From Harmothoe impar (Eukaryota; Annelida; Polychaeta; Phyllodocida; Polynoidae), in contig OX381710.1 in the NCBI GenBank assembly GCA_947462335.1, forward strand, positions 64,413,303 through 64,477,302: a stretch of DNA of 64,000 nt, given 5' to 3'. The notes beneath the pieces were generated by a model. That model was not told where the DNA came from. It saw nothing but the letters and a program-made list of their open reading frames with translations, and did no database searches. Shown here piece by piece: positions 12,901-26,900 of this stretch. A program made the translations under genes and the position numbers. Every line of letters begins with the position of its first letter. Position 1 is the stretch's first letter.

Positions 12901-15900
12901 AACCACTTTTTTTAGTACTTAAATATAATGAACACATCTAATGTTACAAGAAACGTATATCTAGACGGCTGCTCAGCTTATAAATAGTTACCTCCTGATT
13001 GTGGCGGTCGTGTAGGAAACCTTAAGCTTGGCGCTGTAGTTACGCTTATCCCTGGTGACATAAATACAATTTAAGAATCATATTCAACTTATAACAACAA
13101 ACATCTGGCAGAATATAAGTTGTCTTTATCTCATTTGCTGCATATACATCAATAATTAAGTGATGTATGTTTTCTTCCTAAATTATATCTAAGAGAAATA
13201 GCCGTAATGAATACATCACACGAACATGCAAACATTTATCTTATCTTTATACTTTATGGTACGTTTGTACTGAAGTATTTAGATCCGCGTATCACTGAAT
13301 TGCTTTGGGAAAGGAGTTATTTGGTGCTGGTTACTATGGGAACCAGCCTATCAGTTGGCAATAGTAATTTAAATATTGTCAATGGGACTAAGAGTTTGAG
13401 CTTAAGCCAAAAAAAAGGTTTGTTTCAGGTAACCCGACCGACCCTATCCAAACAGGGCCGACCCTACGTTTTTTTATGCAATTTTGGAGAAATGTTCGTA
13501 CTTTTACCCTTTTTTGGTAAATTTCTGGGTTTTCAGAAAGGCCGGCTAGTACTTTCATGTTAAAATAAAAAAGTTTAAAAAAAGAAATCCGACCTACCGA
13601 CCCCTACCGATCTTACCACGTTACCATGCCATGTTACCATGTTGGCCTTAACAATTTTTCTTTGACTAAATTCACATCACGTGGTGCTTTTCACACTAAC
13701 CAAAGGAACACAATAGAGCAAATAATGTTCTCCTAGACCATGCTTATAACTTCTTAGATAAGTAAGATAAATTTAATGGAATCCTTGAGGATGGTATATA
13801 CTCACTGATACAGGTTGGTGGTTGGCGGTCCCATCTCACCTGGCCATTAGAGGATATGCAGCGGAGGGGGTTGGGGTGGGACAGACGGTAGCCGGAGTGA
13901 CAGTAGTATGTCACCTGTGCACCCACTGCATTGTTGAAGCTATAAGCTCTGAAGCATATAAAGGCATAGGAATCATCATACTATATCTGATATAAGTCAT
14001 TTGACCCTGTAAGGGAGGCATAGTGTTTGAATGAGCTATATTTTTTGTCGTCATGGTGGGTGGAGGCAGCAATGGCGAATTACTCGCCAGGGTCGGACTC
14101 ATGCGCCATGATCTTTCAGGACAGTATCAGCCCCGTAGGGTTATCATGAAGCATTCATAGCACATTATGAAATAATGTGCTATGATATCTGAGGCTTAAA
14201 TATCAAAGACCAATGGAAGTTTGTAAAGAAAAATAATTCAAGTGCATCAGTATAACCTACCCGCCATTTGTAATTCCTGTTACACTGGAACATTGGGATG
14301 CTGAAAAGACAAATGAACATTGATTATTCTGGCATGCTTAATTCTGTATGTATGTGTAGCATTCCCCTTCTATATGTATGTAGGGAAGGTCTGGAGGGAA
14401 AACTCACACCCTACTTTCTGCTTCCTGGACACTTGCTCCAAGCTAACAGCAGGGGCTCCCGGGTACACTGATAAAATGAAGGGATCCAAACTCGTCAAAA
14501 GGTCGTCTTATAAGAAGAGTTTAGGGTGTTTAAAGTGACGGTCATAAAATAAACGAGTTAAAGGTTGTCTATTTGATGAACTGTCCGGTTACCATCCCAC
14601 AAGACAAGACTAGGGTCATCTAACTGACAATGTTAGCCCAGGCAGTGGCCCACTCCAAGTGACAAGTCTAAGGTCGTCAAATTCACAACCCAGAATAGTT
14701 AACCCTTTATTGGCTGCAAACTGCTTTAAATGTGCTTGAATCCCTTTGTCAGCATGATGCATGAATGTAGCCCTGGTGAGTCTATTCGCCAAGCCTGCAT
14801 TCAGGCACCTTTGGAAATGAATCAACAGTTGGGCGAGTATACTTGCTAAGGCTGAATTCATGTATTATGATCACATAGAGCATGGCACCTTAAAGCACTA
14901 TGCACCCCTTAGAGGGCTAACCTGTGCAATATAACCTCTACTTCACTGCAGGTGGAGCTAACTGGGTTCTGCCTAGGCATAATTGTTGTTCATGTCTGTC
15001 TATATTTGTGAGGTTTATAATAGCTAATTCATACAAACATAGAGGTATGTAGGTTAGGGGAATTCCTGCCATATCCCCAAGTCTATATTGAGAGTATTTC
15101 TACCCTTTAGTTACAGACTGCTAACACATATATGTGGATGTCATACCAATGGGAGTTTCCTTGCAGCTATTGTACCATAGAAATAACCACAAAAGAGGTG
15201 TATGTGCCCTACACATATTTGTTTTGTCTCAATTATATCAAAACATTGATTCCTTTACCTTTTCTAGCATCCCCAATAGATAAATCTCAGGATTCTCCAT
15301 AACATAAACGTGTATTCCCATAAATATGATTAAAATCAACATAGAAATTATGCAATTCATTCCCCAACTTAATACAGAATGCATGTTATACTGATGCCAC
15401 CTACAGGGAAAATCCTGAATCAGACCCTGGTTGACGAGTCTAGGGCTGGCATGAGTCAGGTTTTGGGCTGGCACATACCAAGTGTATCTTCTATCTGACA
15501 ACTATAGCTAGAGGACCCACTCTCTTGTCACTTAGACGAGTCTGCAGACGAGTTTACTTTTTGGGTGTAGGGGCTGCAGATATTCAAGACTAAACCTGCT
15601 TTTCATGGGGCGGATACAGTTATAAATATAATTCTATTAAATGCCCAAATATATTTCGCACTGGTCGATGGTAGATCATTACCATATATAATGACTTACC
15701 AATGCATGAAGGTGCGGACTGGTCCCAGTAGGCACCTCCAGAGTAGGCACGGCAGGTGAGAGTGCGGGTATGTGTGAGTCGGTAGCCGGTGTTACAGCGG
15801 TACCTCACAGTGGTACCGACCCCCATGTTGCTGCTAGTGGGGCTGTACAACATATTGTACAACATAGTGTAAGCACCACGACACATAATAATTACTACTA

Positions 15901-17067
15901 TATGAGGGGGTGTAATTTGGGATCATCCATGAGTGATGTAACACATTCTAGGTTTACTATAGGGAGAGAGATGGGGGTGGGTCTAATGTTAGATACATAT
16001 TAGACAAAAAAGTGTCCATATTTCTATTATGAATTTGAATTTGAATTGACATCATGGCAATTAGAATTTCTTTTACGTTTCTAACAATAGAACTCAAGAT
16101 GTATGTAGCTTTATAACTCAAAAATAACCTCTTTCTGGTGGATGGTGTTTGTTGTAAGCCATACTTTGCTTGACAAATGGTTGGATGCTGATGTAAGGCT
16201 TACCTGCCGTTGGAGATGGAGGGGACGCTGGGACAGGAGGCAGCTGTAAGGGAACACACATGGCACATCTGCAGCTACAGTCTCAGATTGTATTGTGATA
16301 GCCTAATCGCGCATCAACAGTTTGTTATCTTTTAAATTCGATTATTTTATGATTCATAATGGTTTTCTTTGATTGTATAAAAAGGATACATGGAGGGGAC
16401 TACACTCTAAGAACAGTGTGTTGCGGGAACATGCATAAGGAGTTGCACACTCATATTTGCAACACACCTTTGAGATAAACACACGTTTGGCAAAGAGTGT
16501 GCAGTGGGTATAGTGTGTTACACTAAAATGTGTGTTAAAGGTGGCTGCAGAAAATCGTGTTGATAAGTGTGTAAACGTAACACACTATTCTTAGAGTGTA
16601 ACTAGAGTAAGTCTTCATAAATCGGACCATAGTATGTAACGCCTGTCTCAGTTACCCGTTTTTTGTGTGACCAGTAGAGCATGGCCATATATCTGAGCTA
16701 TATCACTGGGGTCATGGATGGCACATAACTAGTCGTATCTATACACTGACTTAGGTAATGGGGGAGGGGGATGGAGAGAAACACACGATTTAGAATGATA
16801 TTTAATGTTCCACATTTGTAGTATTACAGTTGTAATAAAAGATAAAACCCTGCATGTATAGCTTTATCGACAAATCATTCACAGCACGACTTTCATGAAT
16901 GATTTTTTTTCATTTAAGGAGTTATCAACAGATATGCATGAAAGACTGATGTGTGTACTACTCATTTAAGGGGTACTAAACTACTGGGCAGCATGAGGTA
17001 ACACATTGAGAAACAATACATGGGATACGTTACATAATTCTATATACATAAAGTACCAATATGATAA

Positions 17068-17140
<73 letters not shown>

Positions 17141-17475
17141 GCCTATATGTTTTAGGAAATGCATTATGTTGACAAAAATTAAAAAGGTGTCATGACTTAC
17201 TCGGGTTACATGTAGGCGCTGTCCGATCCCAGACGAGCCCCCCAGTAGAGGACTGAGTGACACACCGTAGTGGTGATGTGTGTGAGGGCGTGTATCCTGA
17301 ACTACAGGTGTAAGTTACCGTTGTACCCAGTACACGGCTACTGGTGCTGGCACTAATACAACAAGAAGCAATATTACTATACAAAGATACAAGAAAAGGG
17401 AGTATTACCTATTATAGAGTTATCTTCTCCCCGATTAAGACATTGCATGAAGAGATTGAGGTAAAATGCTCCATG

Positions 17476-17533
<58 letters not shown>

Positions 17534-17832
17534 ATTATGTGTTTATGCTAGGAACTGGGGACTCAGGATCTGTGCTGGCAACTGGGGACCATGCATTACC
17601 TTGACTTCTAGAAACATAATATCACTCACATGAGCAACCACATTGGTTATTTGTATGTCTGGCATAGCATCAGAAATTCCACCTGGAACTGGGTACTCAG
17701 CAGCCTTCGGTGTATGGCAGTGTGTGAGGTCTCAATAAAGTGGGTACCCAATACCCCAGTTAAATTTTAAGTCCCCGGTTCGAAGGCCTTCAGTGTGTCA
17801 AAGTGTATGAGTATGAGTATGAATGGGCAAAA

Positions 17833-17928
<96 letters not shown>

Positions 17929-20900
17929 GATCCACAAGTAGGTAGACTGTCAACCGAGTTATCGAAGCCAAGAGGAAGAGAGAAGACCATCTTGTGCCTG
18001 GATGGTGATAGAAACATCTAACTTACCTGCCATGAGAGATGGAGGGAACAACGGAGCAGGAGGCAGCTGCAAGGGGACAACAAGCATATATATCGTTCTC
18101 CAGTCTGTTAATGTGGATGAAGTGGCTTCCATCCTCCATCATGAAAAAACAATCTAATGTATATCATATATAATGGCAGGTTATGTCGCATCCCGGTCTT
18201 GGTAATCATGAAAGCAGCCCTGGCAAGTAACTCGATCTTCATGAAAACGTTTTCACCATGCAGTACATTCGGTCTTGCAGATCTTTTATTTTGCTGGACC
18301 AGCTTAATTTTTCCATGCCTGGGCAACTTTCATATATCATAAAAATGTATAAGCAAGAATTTACATTGAATAAATACAGCTTTCCTGTATATTCATTTTG
18401 AAATATCATAATGTATACAATTTTGGGTAATGCCATTCAAATGTGCATGCAAAATATTCTTCTCTCTCTAGAAACGTTAGTAATCTGTTAAAGGTGCGAT
18501 TTACAAGCTGTAGAGACTGATAATGTAGCAATCATTTGGATTGGCAGTAGGACCAGTTCAACTGGTTCAGCGGCAATTTTGCCGGCTATAGCAGGTAGCG
18601 TTTTCACGAATGATGGTTACTCGCCAGGGCTACATTCAAACACCATTCCTATGCTACAAAATTTACATATTACCGAAAGTTGGGCTTGGTGCATTCATGA
18701 ACCCTGGGTGAGCATGCATACATGAATGTATCACTGGCGAGTGGTTCGCCAGGGCTACAATTAATGTATCTTGACGACCAAGTGCATAATTCCAGACTCT
18801 GTCGTTCTAAGAAAGTAATAATATGGAATTGTATAGTTTGCCTCTGCATGAAGGTTTAGGACGATCCCAGTGCCCAATGCCTGAGGTGTCATACAGTGTA
18901 CAGGTGAGCGGGTTGTTGTGTGAGAGGGTGTAGCCCGGGTTACACTGGTACCTCACCACACTCCCTGCCCGATTATCCTGAGACAGCGGTCTGTCAAAAT
19001 TAACACATTAAACATTTATGATGACATTCCTGTCTTTATTCATTTCATATTACATACAAGCAAGCTGTCCATCTTTAGCAATACATAGTTAAAAGGAAAG
19101 GCCGCAAATTGTCAAATAATTATAATATAATACTACTTTTAATGAATAGATCGATATATTGATATGTAAATATAATTAGATGTGTCCTGATACATACCTC
19201 CCATTAGCAATGGTTGGTACGGATATGCAACGGATTACTGAAACAAGAGAGGTCTTTATGATAAAATAAAGTCGGCTAAAACAGTTTAAAAACAATCAAG
19301 AGAGAACGACACAGTTTTTAGTCATGCTCCTGAAGTAAGCAACTAAATCGAAGGGTGCTCATCTAATTGTTTCTACGCTGATATTCTGACAGCACTGACT
19401 ATCAACTTTCTGGTTCCCTACATGATCAAGCACGGTTAATTAATACTATCAGATTATTCCGTGTATATACCCACTCAACAAAAAGGCGTTATATTGACCC
19501 ACAATAAACGCTTCCTGAAAGATTGCAAAACGTTCGATTTTAACGTTTGTTTTACGTAAAGACGTTGACTCCAAATAATGTATATTAACCCTATGGACAA
19601 ACGTTTGGATGTGAAACCTTATCATGATGTTAGCTAATGTGTTTTAAAGGTTAAAATACGTTTTTTGCAAGTCAAATAACGTGTTTTTTTCTCTGTACCC
19701 GAGGGCGCCCACCCAAACTGCAAATTTAGTCTACCAGTATAATTATTTTAGATTTAATTAGCATTATTTCTAATCTGTTTAATTGTACCTCTATCTATCT
19801 GTGCATATATTTCCGCACTACATGACCATCAGCTAAGGTCCAGTGACCTTCGATCAGGTTAATGAGAGCTACATGTCTCTATAGGCCTTTGAAAGTACCT
19901 TTGATACAGGTATAACATTTGGACGTGTCTTGCTATATGTCACTAAAGAGGTATTTATGATAGTAATCCTGTAGAAATGGCACAGTTATCATTTATCAGG
20001 TTATAGTTCTGAAGAATTTTGATAAAGTATGAGATTTTGTAGTAGTATTGCTGAAATATGCTAGTTTGATGATTGCTATGTCACTTTATAATTGCGATAA
20101 CGAGGTGAAGCCTAGCTAAGTATCATTAGAGCAGATAGTGCTACCACCTACTAGAATTAACAGAAACGTTTATTAACGTCATGGGAACGTGTTATACTAA
20201 CTTATTTCCCCAGAACCTAGTAAAAATGTTAAATGTAATTTAAGGTACGAAGGTTTTTGTTCAAACTATAAGGAACGTTTAATGATGTTTTGAATACAAA
20301 CGTTTTTCTCTAAACCAGAAAAAAACATTCAATAACATTTCATAAACAAACGTTTGCCTATAAACCCTCTATGAACGTTAAACAACGTTTTGGATAGCAA
20401 CGTTTGCATGTATGTGCTTACCTATGGGAGAAAGGGTTATGCCACCGCACCTGACGCCGGCATCTTGGTAGTGACTGCACACCGTCTGGGGCGGGTACCA
20501 GGTGGCCACACACTGGAGGAGGCTGGTCTCCACACCCCGACATGCCATACCATAGGCCCAGATCACACCAGAGCCTGGACCGAAGTACTGCACACGGGCA
20601 CCGGAGGCACTGTACAGGGTATAGGGCATGGAGAAATACAGAAAGTCAGGAGAGCGAGTATGGTATAATTGAGCGACATTTCTTTCTCTAAGATTCATTT
20701 ATGAATGTAATCTATATCACATTTGTTGTATTTGGGAGAGTATGTTAAAGGATAGTTGTTTCTTTTTGGGGGTGGATAGGGCATTCTTTGGTTAAAGATG
20801 GTGTCCCAGCTAAACTTTGATGACTTTTTAAGCATGCCATATTACTATTGTATATCCTATCCTATACATACTCCCTAAATTTTAAAAGAATCGGCAGAGC

Positions 20901-23900
20901 CTAAATACATAAGATTAAGACATGCAGTGCAATATTTTTTACTGTAGGTCGACATTAAAACTCCCTATGTGTTTATACTGCATGGCTCAGCGCTTTTCCT
21001 ATTAGCTTAGTTCCTGGTATGCTTACATAGGGGGGACACTGAGTCAGTGAGGTGAATAAGCAACATTGTTTTCTATCTCAAATCATGCATTTATAGACAA
21101 ATGAATTTAACATTGAGTACTGCATATCAGCTAAAATTATAACAAGACCCTTGACATTAAAATTATATCCATTTTGAAGAAAAGGTTTAGGAAGTCTATT
21201 AGCTGATATACCATTTTTAAATCAATGGGGGTCCGTATTCACCATGAAATATTATACCACACTTTGCCAGCAGAACGAAAGAAATGGCGCGACTGTATAG
21301 GGTAGATTCACCATGAGTCGGACACATACCCTGAGACGGACAGTGACATTTGAGGGTATTCATGTAAACTACTACTTCTAGTGTATGTTTTTTTGGAAAG
21401 AATAACACTTAAACTTTACCCTAGTTCAAAAATGAAGAGCTTAAAATGCTTAAATGACCACAAAATCAAGTGTCCGTCTCAAGGTATGTGTCCGACTTAA
21501 GGTGAATCTACCCTAATATGATGTACAAAAGGTGAGAAAACATTCGCCACTGTTGTGGCATAAGTCAGTGCAACCATGCTATCGCTCTGTATACATTATA
21601 TAGGGCACCTGGCCGTTGATAGCAGCACCACCTGTGCTAAGTTGAGAACCTTCAGTACAGGCCCTTGGCCACTAGGTAGAGCAGCTAACCGGGGGTTATG
21701 ACATCACAGGGCAGGCCACTATTGCTTCTGTCTGAAGTGGTTCCCAGGACTTAGCCCTTCAGTGAGTAGGCCTAGTTACTGAGGGTCAATGCTATTCACA
21801 TGTCTTCAGGGTAACACAGACTGAATCAATCACTATCCTGACTTACGCCCATCTAGAGGGAACCAAAGGAAGCACCGGGGGTTGGACATGGCTGCGCCCA
21901 TGGCCTAACCCCTAGGAGGCCTATAGGCTTAGTCACGGCTGAGTACACTTGTCTGCGGCTCGTGGTCAGCCTAGACTGTCGCCAATTGAGCGGACACTGG
22001 GGAGGAGTCATATACATATATTACTGACATTTGACAAGATCTGTTTGATCTGAAAATCCTAATTGATAAAGATGGAGGTAATTGATAAAGGAAATTGAGA
22101 AAGGTATTTTTTGGTTTGATGAAATAACACCTGTGCACGGGTTGTTATATTATTTTTTGATTCTTGATTGATTTGATTTTGTCTGGTAGGCTAGACTTTG
22201 ATGCCTCAAAGGACTATCATACAACTGGGATTATTATGTTACAACTAGTGTCGAGATTATGCAGTGCACTCATTCATTTGTTCACCCTTATTGACACATA
22301 TTTCTGGAAGGACTAATAAATCCTAACCTGGTTCATATAGGTCAATTAAATTGGCTGTTGTGTAATGGCTAACTTAACTTGATTTACGTCACTTGTACAT
22401 TGTTGAGCAATGATGAACAAAGGGGCTACTTTATGAACGTAATTGGTAAAAAATTGTTAATCACTAACACCTATATAATTCACATTTATCAGAACCCTCA
22501 TTTATGATATATCCTTTTGAAAAATTTTCATCCCCAACAGGTGAAATGCTATGGCACTAATAATGATAATAATTTTGCTGATTACTTGAAAAGTATAGTT
22601 ACCTGATGCTTATGTTGACTGTATACGGTACATGGCGCACATATAACAATTCACATCGAATCTGTGCAGCCCGATTGATTTCGAGCAAATTGTGGTCAAA
22701 TTTCTAGCACTACGCTTGACATGGCTTCTGTCTAACTCGCAGTGACTACTTGTGACAATGGTCAATATTCGTATTATACTATAATATAAACTATAACACT
22801 GTATAAATTGTGTGATTTATGTTAAGCTCATTTGTAGAGTTTAAGTTGATAGATACTGCATTAGCATGGAGTCATAATAACAGATGAGATACACACACGT
22901 CACTCTAAAACTCATATATTGTGTGCTGATTTAGACTGCTATACAAAGAGGTCCTTGAACTGAGTTCATGCAAATGTATGCTTCATGGAATATTTGTATA
23001 CCTATAATAACAAGTATATACTGTTTCCTATGATCTTAGATAGGATTAGAAACGACCACCCCCTGGCCTTGAGAATCTACATATGACTAAAGTAGGTTGA
23101 GCCTCATCTCTCTTGTATAGTTCCACTGAATTAATTACGTCACTGCTATTGTGTCTAAGACATATGACTGCTTAGTCCACCTTATCAAAGTCAAAACCTT
23201 CATATTCAGTTGACAGTTACTGGCTGTGAACATATATTGAAGGTTTATCAACCACTTGGCCTGTATAAGAGCTAAAGTGGCACCTCTTACTCTCAATCAC
23301 ACACACACCCACTGTACCTGATTGAACTATTACCTCTTTCTAGTCTTAAGTATTATTCCTGGACTGTAGTAGCACAAACACCAGGATGTCATATAGTATT
23401 AAGGAAATTGCGGGAGAAAGGGGGCTGAAACTGATGCACCTAAACACTAGAAGCTTCTATAGGAAGCGCCATCAAATATTCAGACTATTCTCAGACTTTG
23501 ACTTTGTCACTGTCAGTGAGAGTTGGCTGCATGATGGCTATTGTGAGGGTTTGCTACAGTGGCCCGGGATGACTCTCTTCAGATTGGACAGGCCTAAAAC
23601 AGGGCACAAAAAATCTGGAGGTGGCGTACTATGTTATGTTGCTGACCACCTGGTCAGCAACTGCGTCTTAGTCCCCTCACTAACTGTAAGTACCCCTGAT
23701 GTAGAATGTCTGACCATCAGCTACCGCAGAGTCGGCTGCAAACCCATGCTTGTGACCACTCTCTATCGACCCCCAGATGGCTCTTTGGCTGGGTTTCTAA
23801 CCCATCTAGAGTCTGTTTCCCTTAGTATAGAAGCTGCGGGTCATGAGAGGTGGTTTCTGGGAGACATAAACATCAACACCCTGGATTCTGACAATGTGTA

Positions 23901-26900
23901 TGCTAAACGGTTGTATACTGTTTGCAGGGAATTGGGCTTAAGGGTCCTCATTAACACATGCACTAGACCATGGGGTAGACGAGTAACCTGTATCGACCAC
24001 ATACTGACAGACTCATTAGATGTGCTCAGATCGGGTGTCATGGCTGTCCTCCTGAGTGATCATCTGCCGGTCTTCTGTGTCCGCCATAGAGCCCCCAGTG
24101 AAAAAACCAGTTGCTCTGTAGTTGCCCGCAACTACAAAAACTACGATCCTGCGGCTCTGGCTGAATGGATGATACTGGCAGATTGGGACACTTATTGGGA
24201 CCTGTCTGGACCCAGTGAGCAGTGGGACTTCATACATGAACAAATTGACTTGTTCTTGGACTACCACTGCCCACTAAAACAGTACACTATCAAGTCTGGT
24301 ACCAAAGATTGGATGACTGCCGAAATCTTGGAGCATATCTCTGAACGTGAGTCTATGCTAAAAGAGCACAGGCGCACCAAGTGTCCAGACTTGTATGCTC
24401 TGATCAGGAAGCTTAGAAATAAGATCAACCACATGTGCGGTTATGCCAAGGCAAGATCTGTAAAGGATCTGGTCGCCTCCTGTGAGGACAACCCAAAGAA
24501 ATTCTGGCGCGAAATAAACAAGCTGTTCAAGGGTGCCACCAAAAGTGTGGCACCTACTTTGAAAGATCATGTAACAGGAGCCACTGTGGAACCCACAGAG
24601 TCTCCTGAGTACATTAACAACTATTTCGCCAGTATTGGAGGGGTACTCAATGAGAGGTTTGACCACAATCCGGAGACAGATGACTTTGAGGTGCCGGGTC
24701 TTGGGTACGAGGAAAAGGTTGGGAGACTGAAGGTCTCACCTGAGTTGGTGGACATACTGCTACGGGAGGTGAGTACCTCCAAGACCTCGGGCCTGCCAAA
24801 TATCAGGCCTGATGTCTTGAAGCATGCCTTGCTGTGCATTGTCCCCCAGTTCACAGACCTCCTCCAGAACTCCTTTGACACAGGTGTCTTTCCCAGTGCG
24901 TGGAAGGATGCCAGAGTCACCCCCATACCCAAGCCCGGTGACAAGACAAATGTCGGCAACTGGAGGCCTATTTCACTACTCAGTATGCCCTCGAAAATTG
25001 CAGAAAGACTCATGCACCACCACCTTACAGAGGCTATAAATGTGTCAGGCGGCCTGAGCGAGAATCAGTTTGGCTATCAGCAGGGTAAGGGCACAGTTGA
25101 TGCCGTTTACAAGCTGGTGAACGACATCAATGATGCCAAAGACAAGGGACAGTACACTGGAGTGGCTTATCTGGATCTGCGCAAAGCTTTTGACTGTGTC
25201 CACCATGGTGTACTCCTGAAACGATTGGCGGGTCTGGGCTTGGTCAAGAACAACCTTCTCTGGCTGAGAGACTACCTGAGTGGACGCAGTCAACGCACAT
25301 GCTTCGGAGACATCTCCTCCTCTACCGCTCCTGTGGACTTTGGTGTCCCTCAGGGGTCAGTGTTAGGGCCGCTCCTGTTTGTCTACTACATTGACTCTGT
25401 TGCCCAAAATGTAGGCAACTGCAAGGTCATTATGTATGCTGACGACATAGCGCTGTACACTTCACACAAGCGGATCGGTCTGATTGAGGAGAGGCTCCAG
25501 AGGTCTTTGGATGGGGTGGCTGCCTGGTGCAACACTTCGAAGCTGACATTCAATGCCCAGAAGAGCAAATGTGTCCTGTACGCATCATGCAGAAGGTCAC
25601 CTTTGAGTCCTCCCCTAGGTGTTAGTCTGGGTGGAGTATTGTTGGACACCGTCAAGTGCTACACGTACCCCGGTGTCCCACTCGACTCAAAGTTGACGTT
25701 TGATCAAGCTGTACAGGACCTTTCCAAAAAGGTCAACACCAGGCTGTTCAACCTAGCCAAAATCAGAGACCTGATCACTCGCGCCACTGCACTTGTCATA
25801 TACAAGACTAGCATAGCCACACTCTTTGACTATGCCTCATTCTTCTATGCGTGTGCGTCCAGTGACAACCTACTGAAACTCCAGCGTCTGCAGAACAGGG
25901 GCCTCCGGACTTGTTTGAACACAAGCACGGTGGTCCACAGTGTAGACAATCTGCACACTGAGGGTGGTGTGGTGAGGCTTGCGAGACGTTGGGATGAGCT
26001 GATGCTCACCCTAATGCGCAAGTATTATCTAGCCACCCATAGTAATCAGAGGGGAGACGCACTCGCAACAGGAGCAAACACACGGGCAGCAAACAAGAAA
26101 TTGTTTGTAATGAAAAGGCCTATCACAGAAGGGTACAGGAAAGCCCCGGTTTACCGGGGAAATCTCCTGTGGAATGTGCAGCCTGAATGGCTAAAAGAGA
26201 GTGTAAGCAAGGCACAATTCAAGCGCAATCTCAAAAAGATCAGAGACTTGCGCGAGAAGTTCCCAAAAGAACACTAATAATGTATGTAGCTGTAAGGGCA
26301 CTTGAGTGCTGAACCAAAATAGCTAGTTAAGATGGAGATGTGTGTAAGCCTGAAATGTATGTTTACATTATTGCATAAGTATTGTTTGTTTGTATGTATA
26401 AATTGTACCCTGGCACATGGCTACTTGGAACACGACTTGTTCTTATTTTTGCAAAGACTAAGAATGAGAAAAGGGTATATCATTGCATTGTATTGATTGT
26501 ATGTATTTTCCTCTGCCTCATCTTTCCTGACTCTGTATGATCATCTCATCACTCTATTGATCCATCCATTCACTAATGTATTGTTACTTGAAGTATGTTG
26601 AAAATGGAAAATTTGTACAAGCAACCTAGCACATGCCTACAGACTTCATGTAATGATGATTGATTTTGTCTCATACGTTGACATAAAATATACCGCGCCA
26701 CGAACGTGATTTATGTTAATAAACGAGTTCGTTTAGAGCTCATTGAAACAAAAAAAAAATGCATACAGAGCTATAGCTGTGTTTTAACTACTACATAACC
26801 GGTCACTTAGGACCATAACCCATTAGCCGATATGGATGCATTATCAGCCGATACATCCTCAACAAACAGCCCCAATATGGTACTTTGTAGTATAATTTTG

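Larger units (their letters stand above)
12631..14465. repeat. Right copy of the tandem duplication
   Basis: Offset 2057 from the left copy over almost the whole length, including intronic sequence, so the event is recent. Between the copies lies 12409-12630, which matches pieces at 15552-15605 and 6231-6412. Confidence 0.93.
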
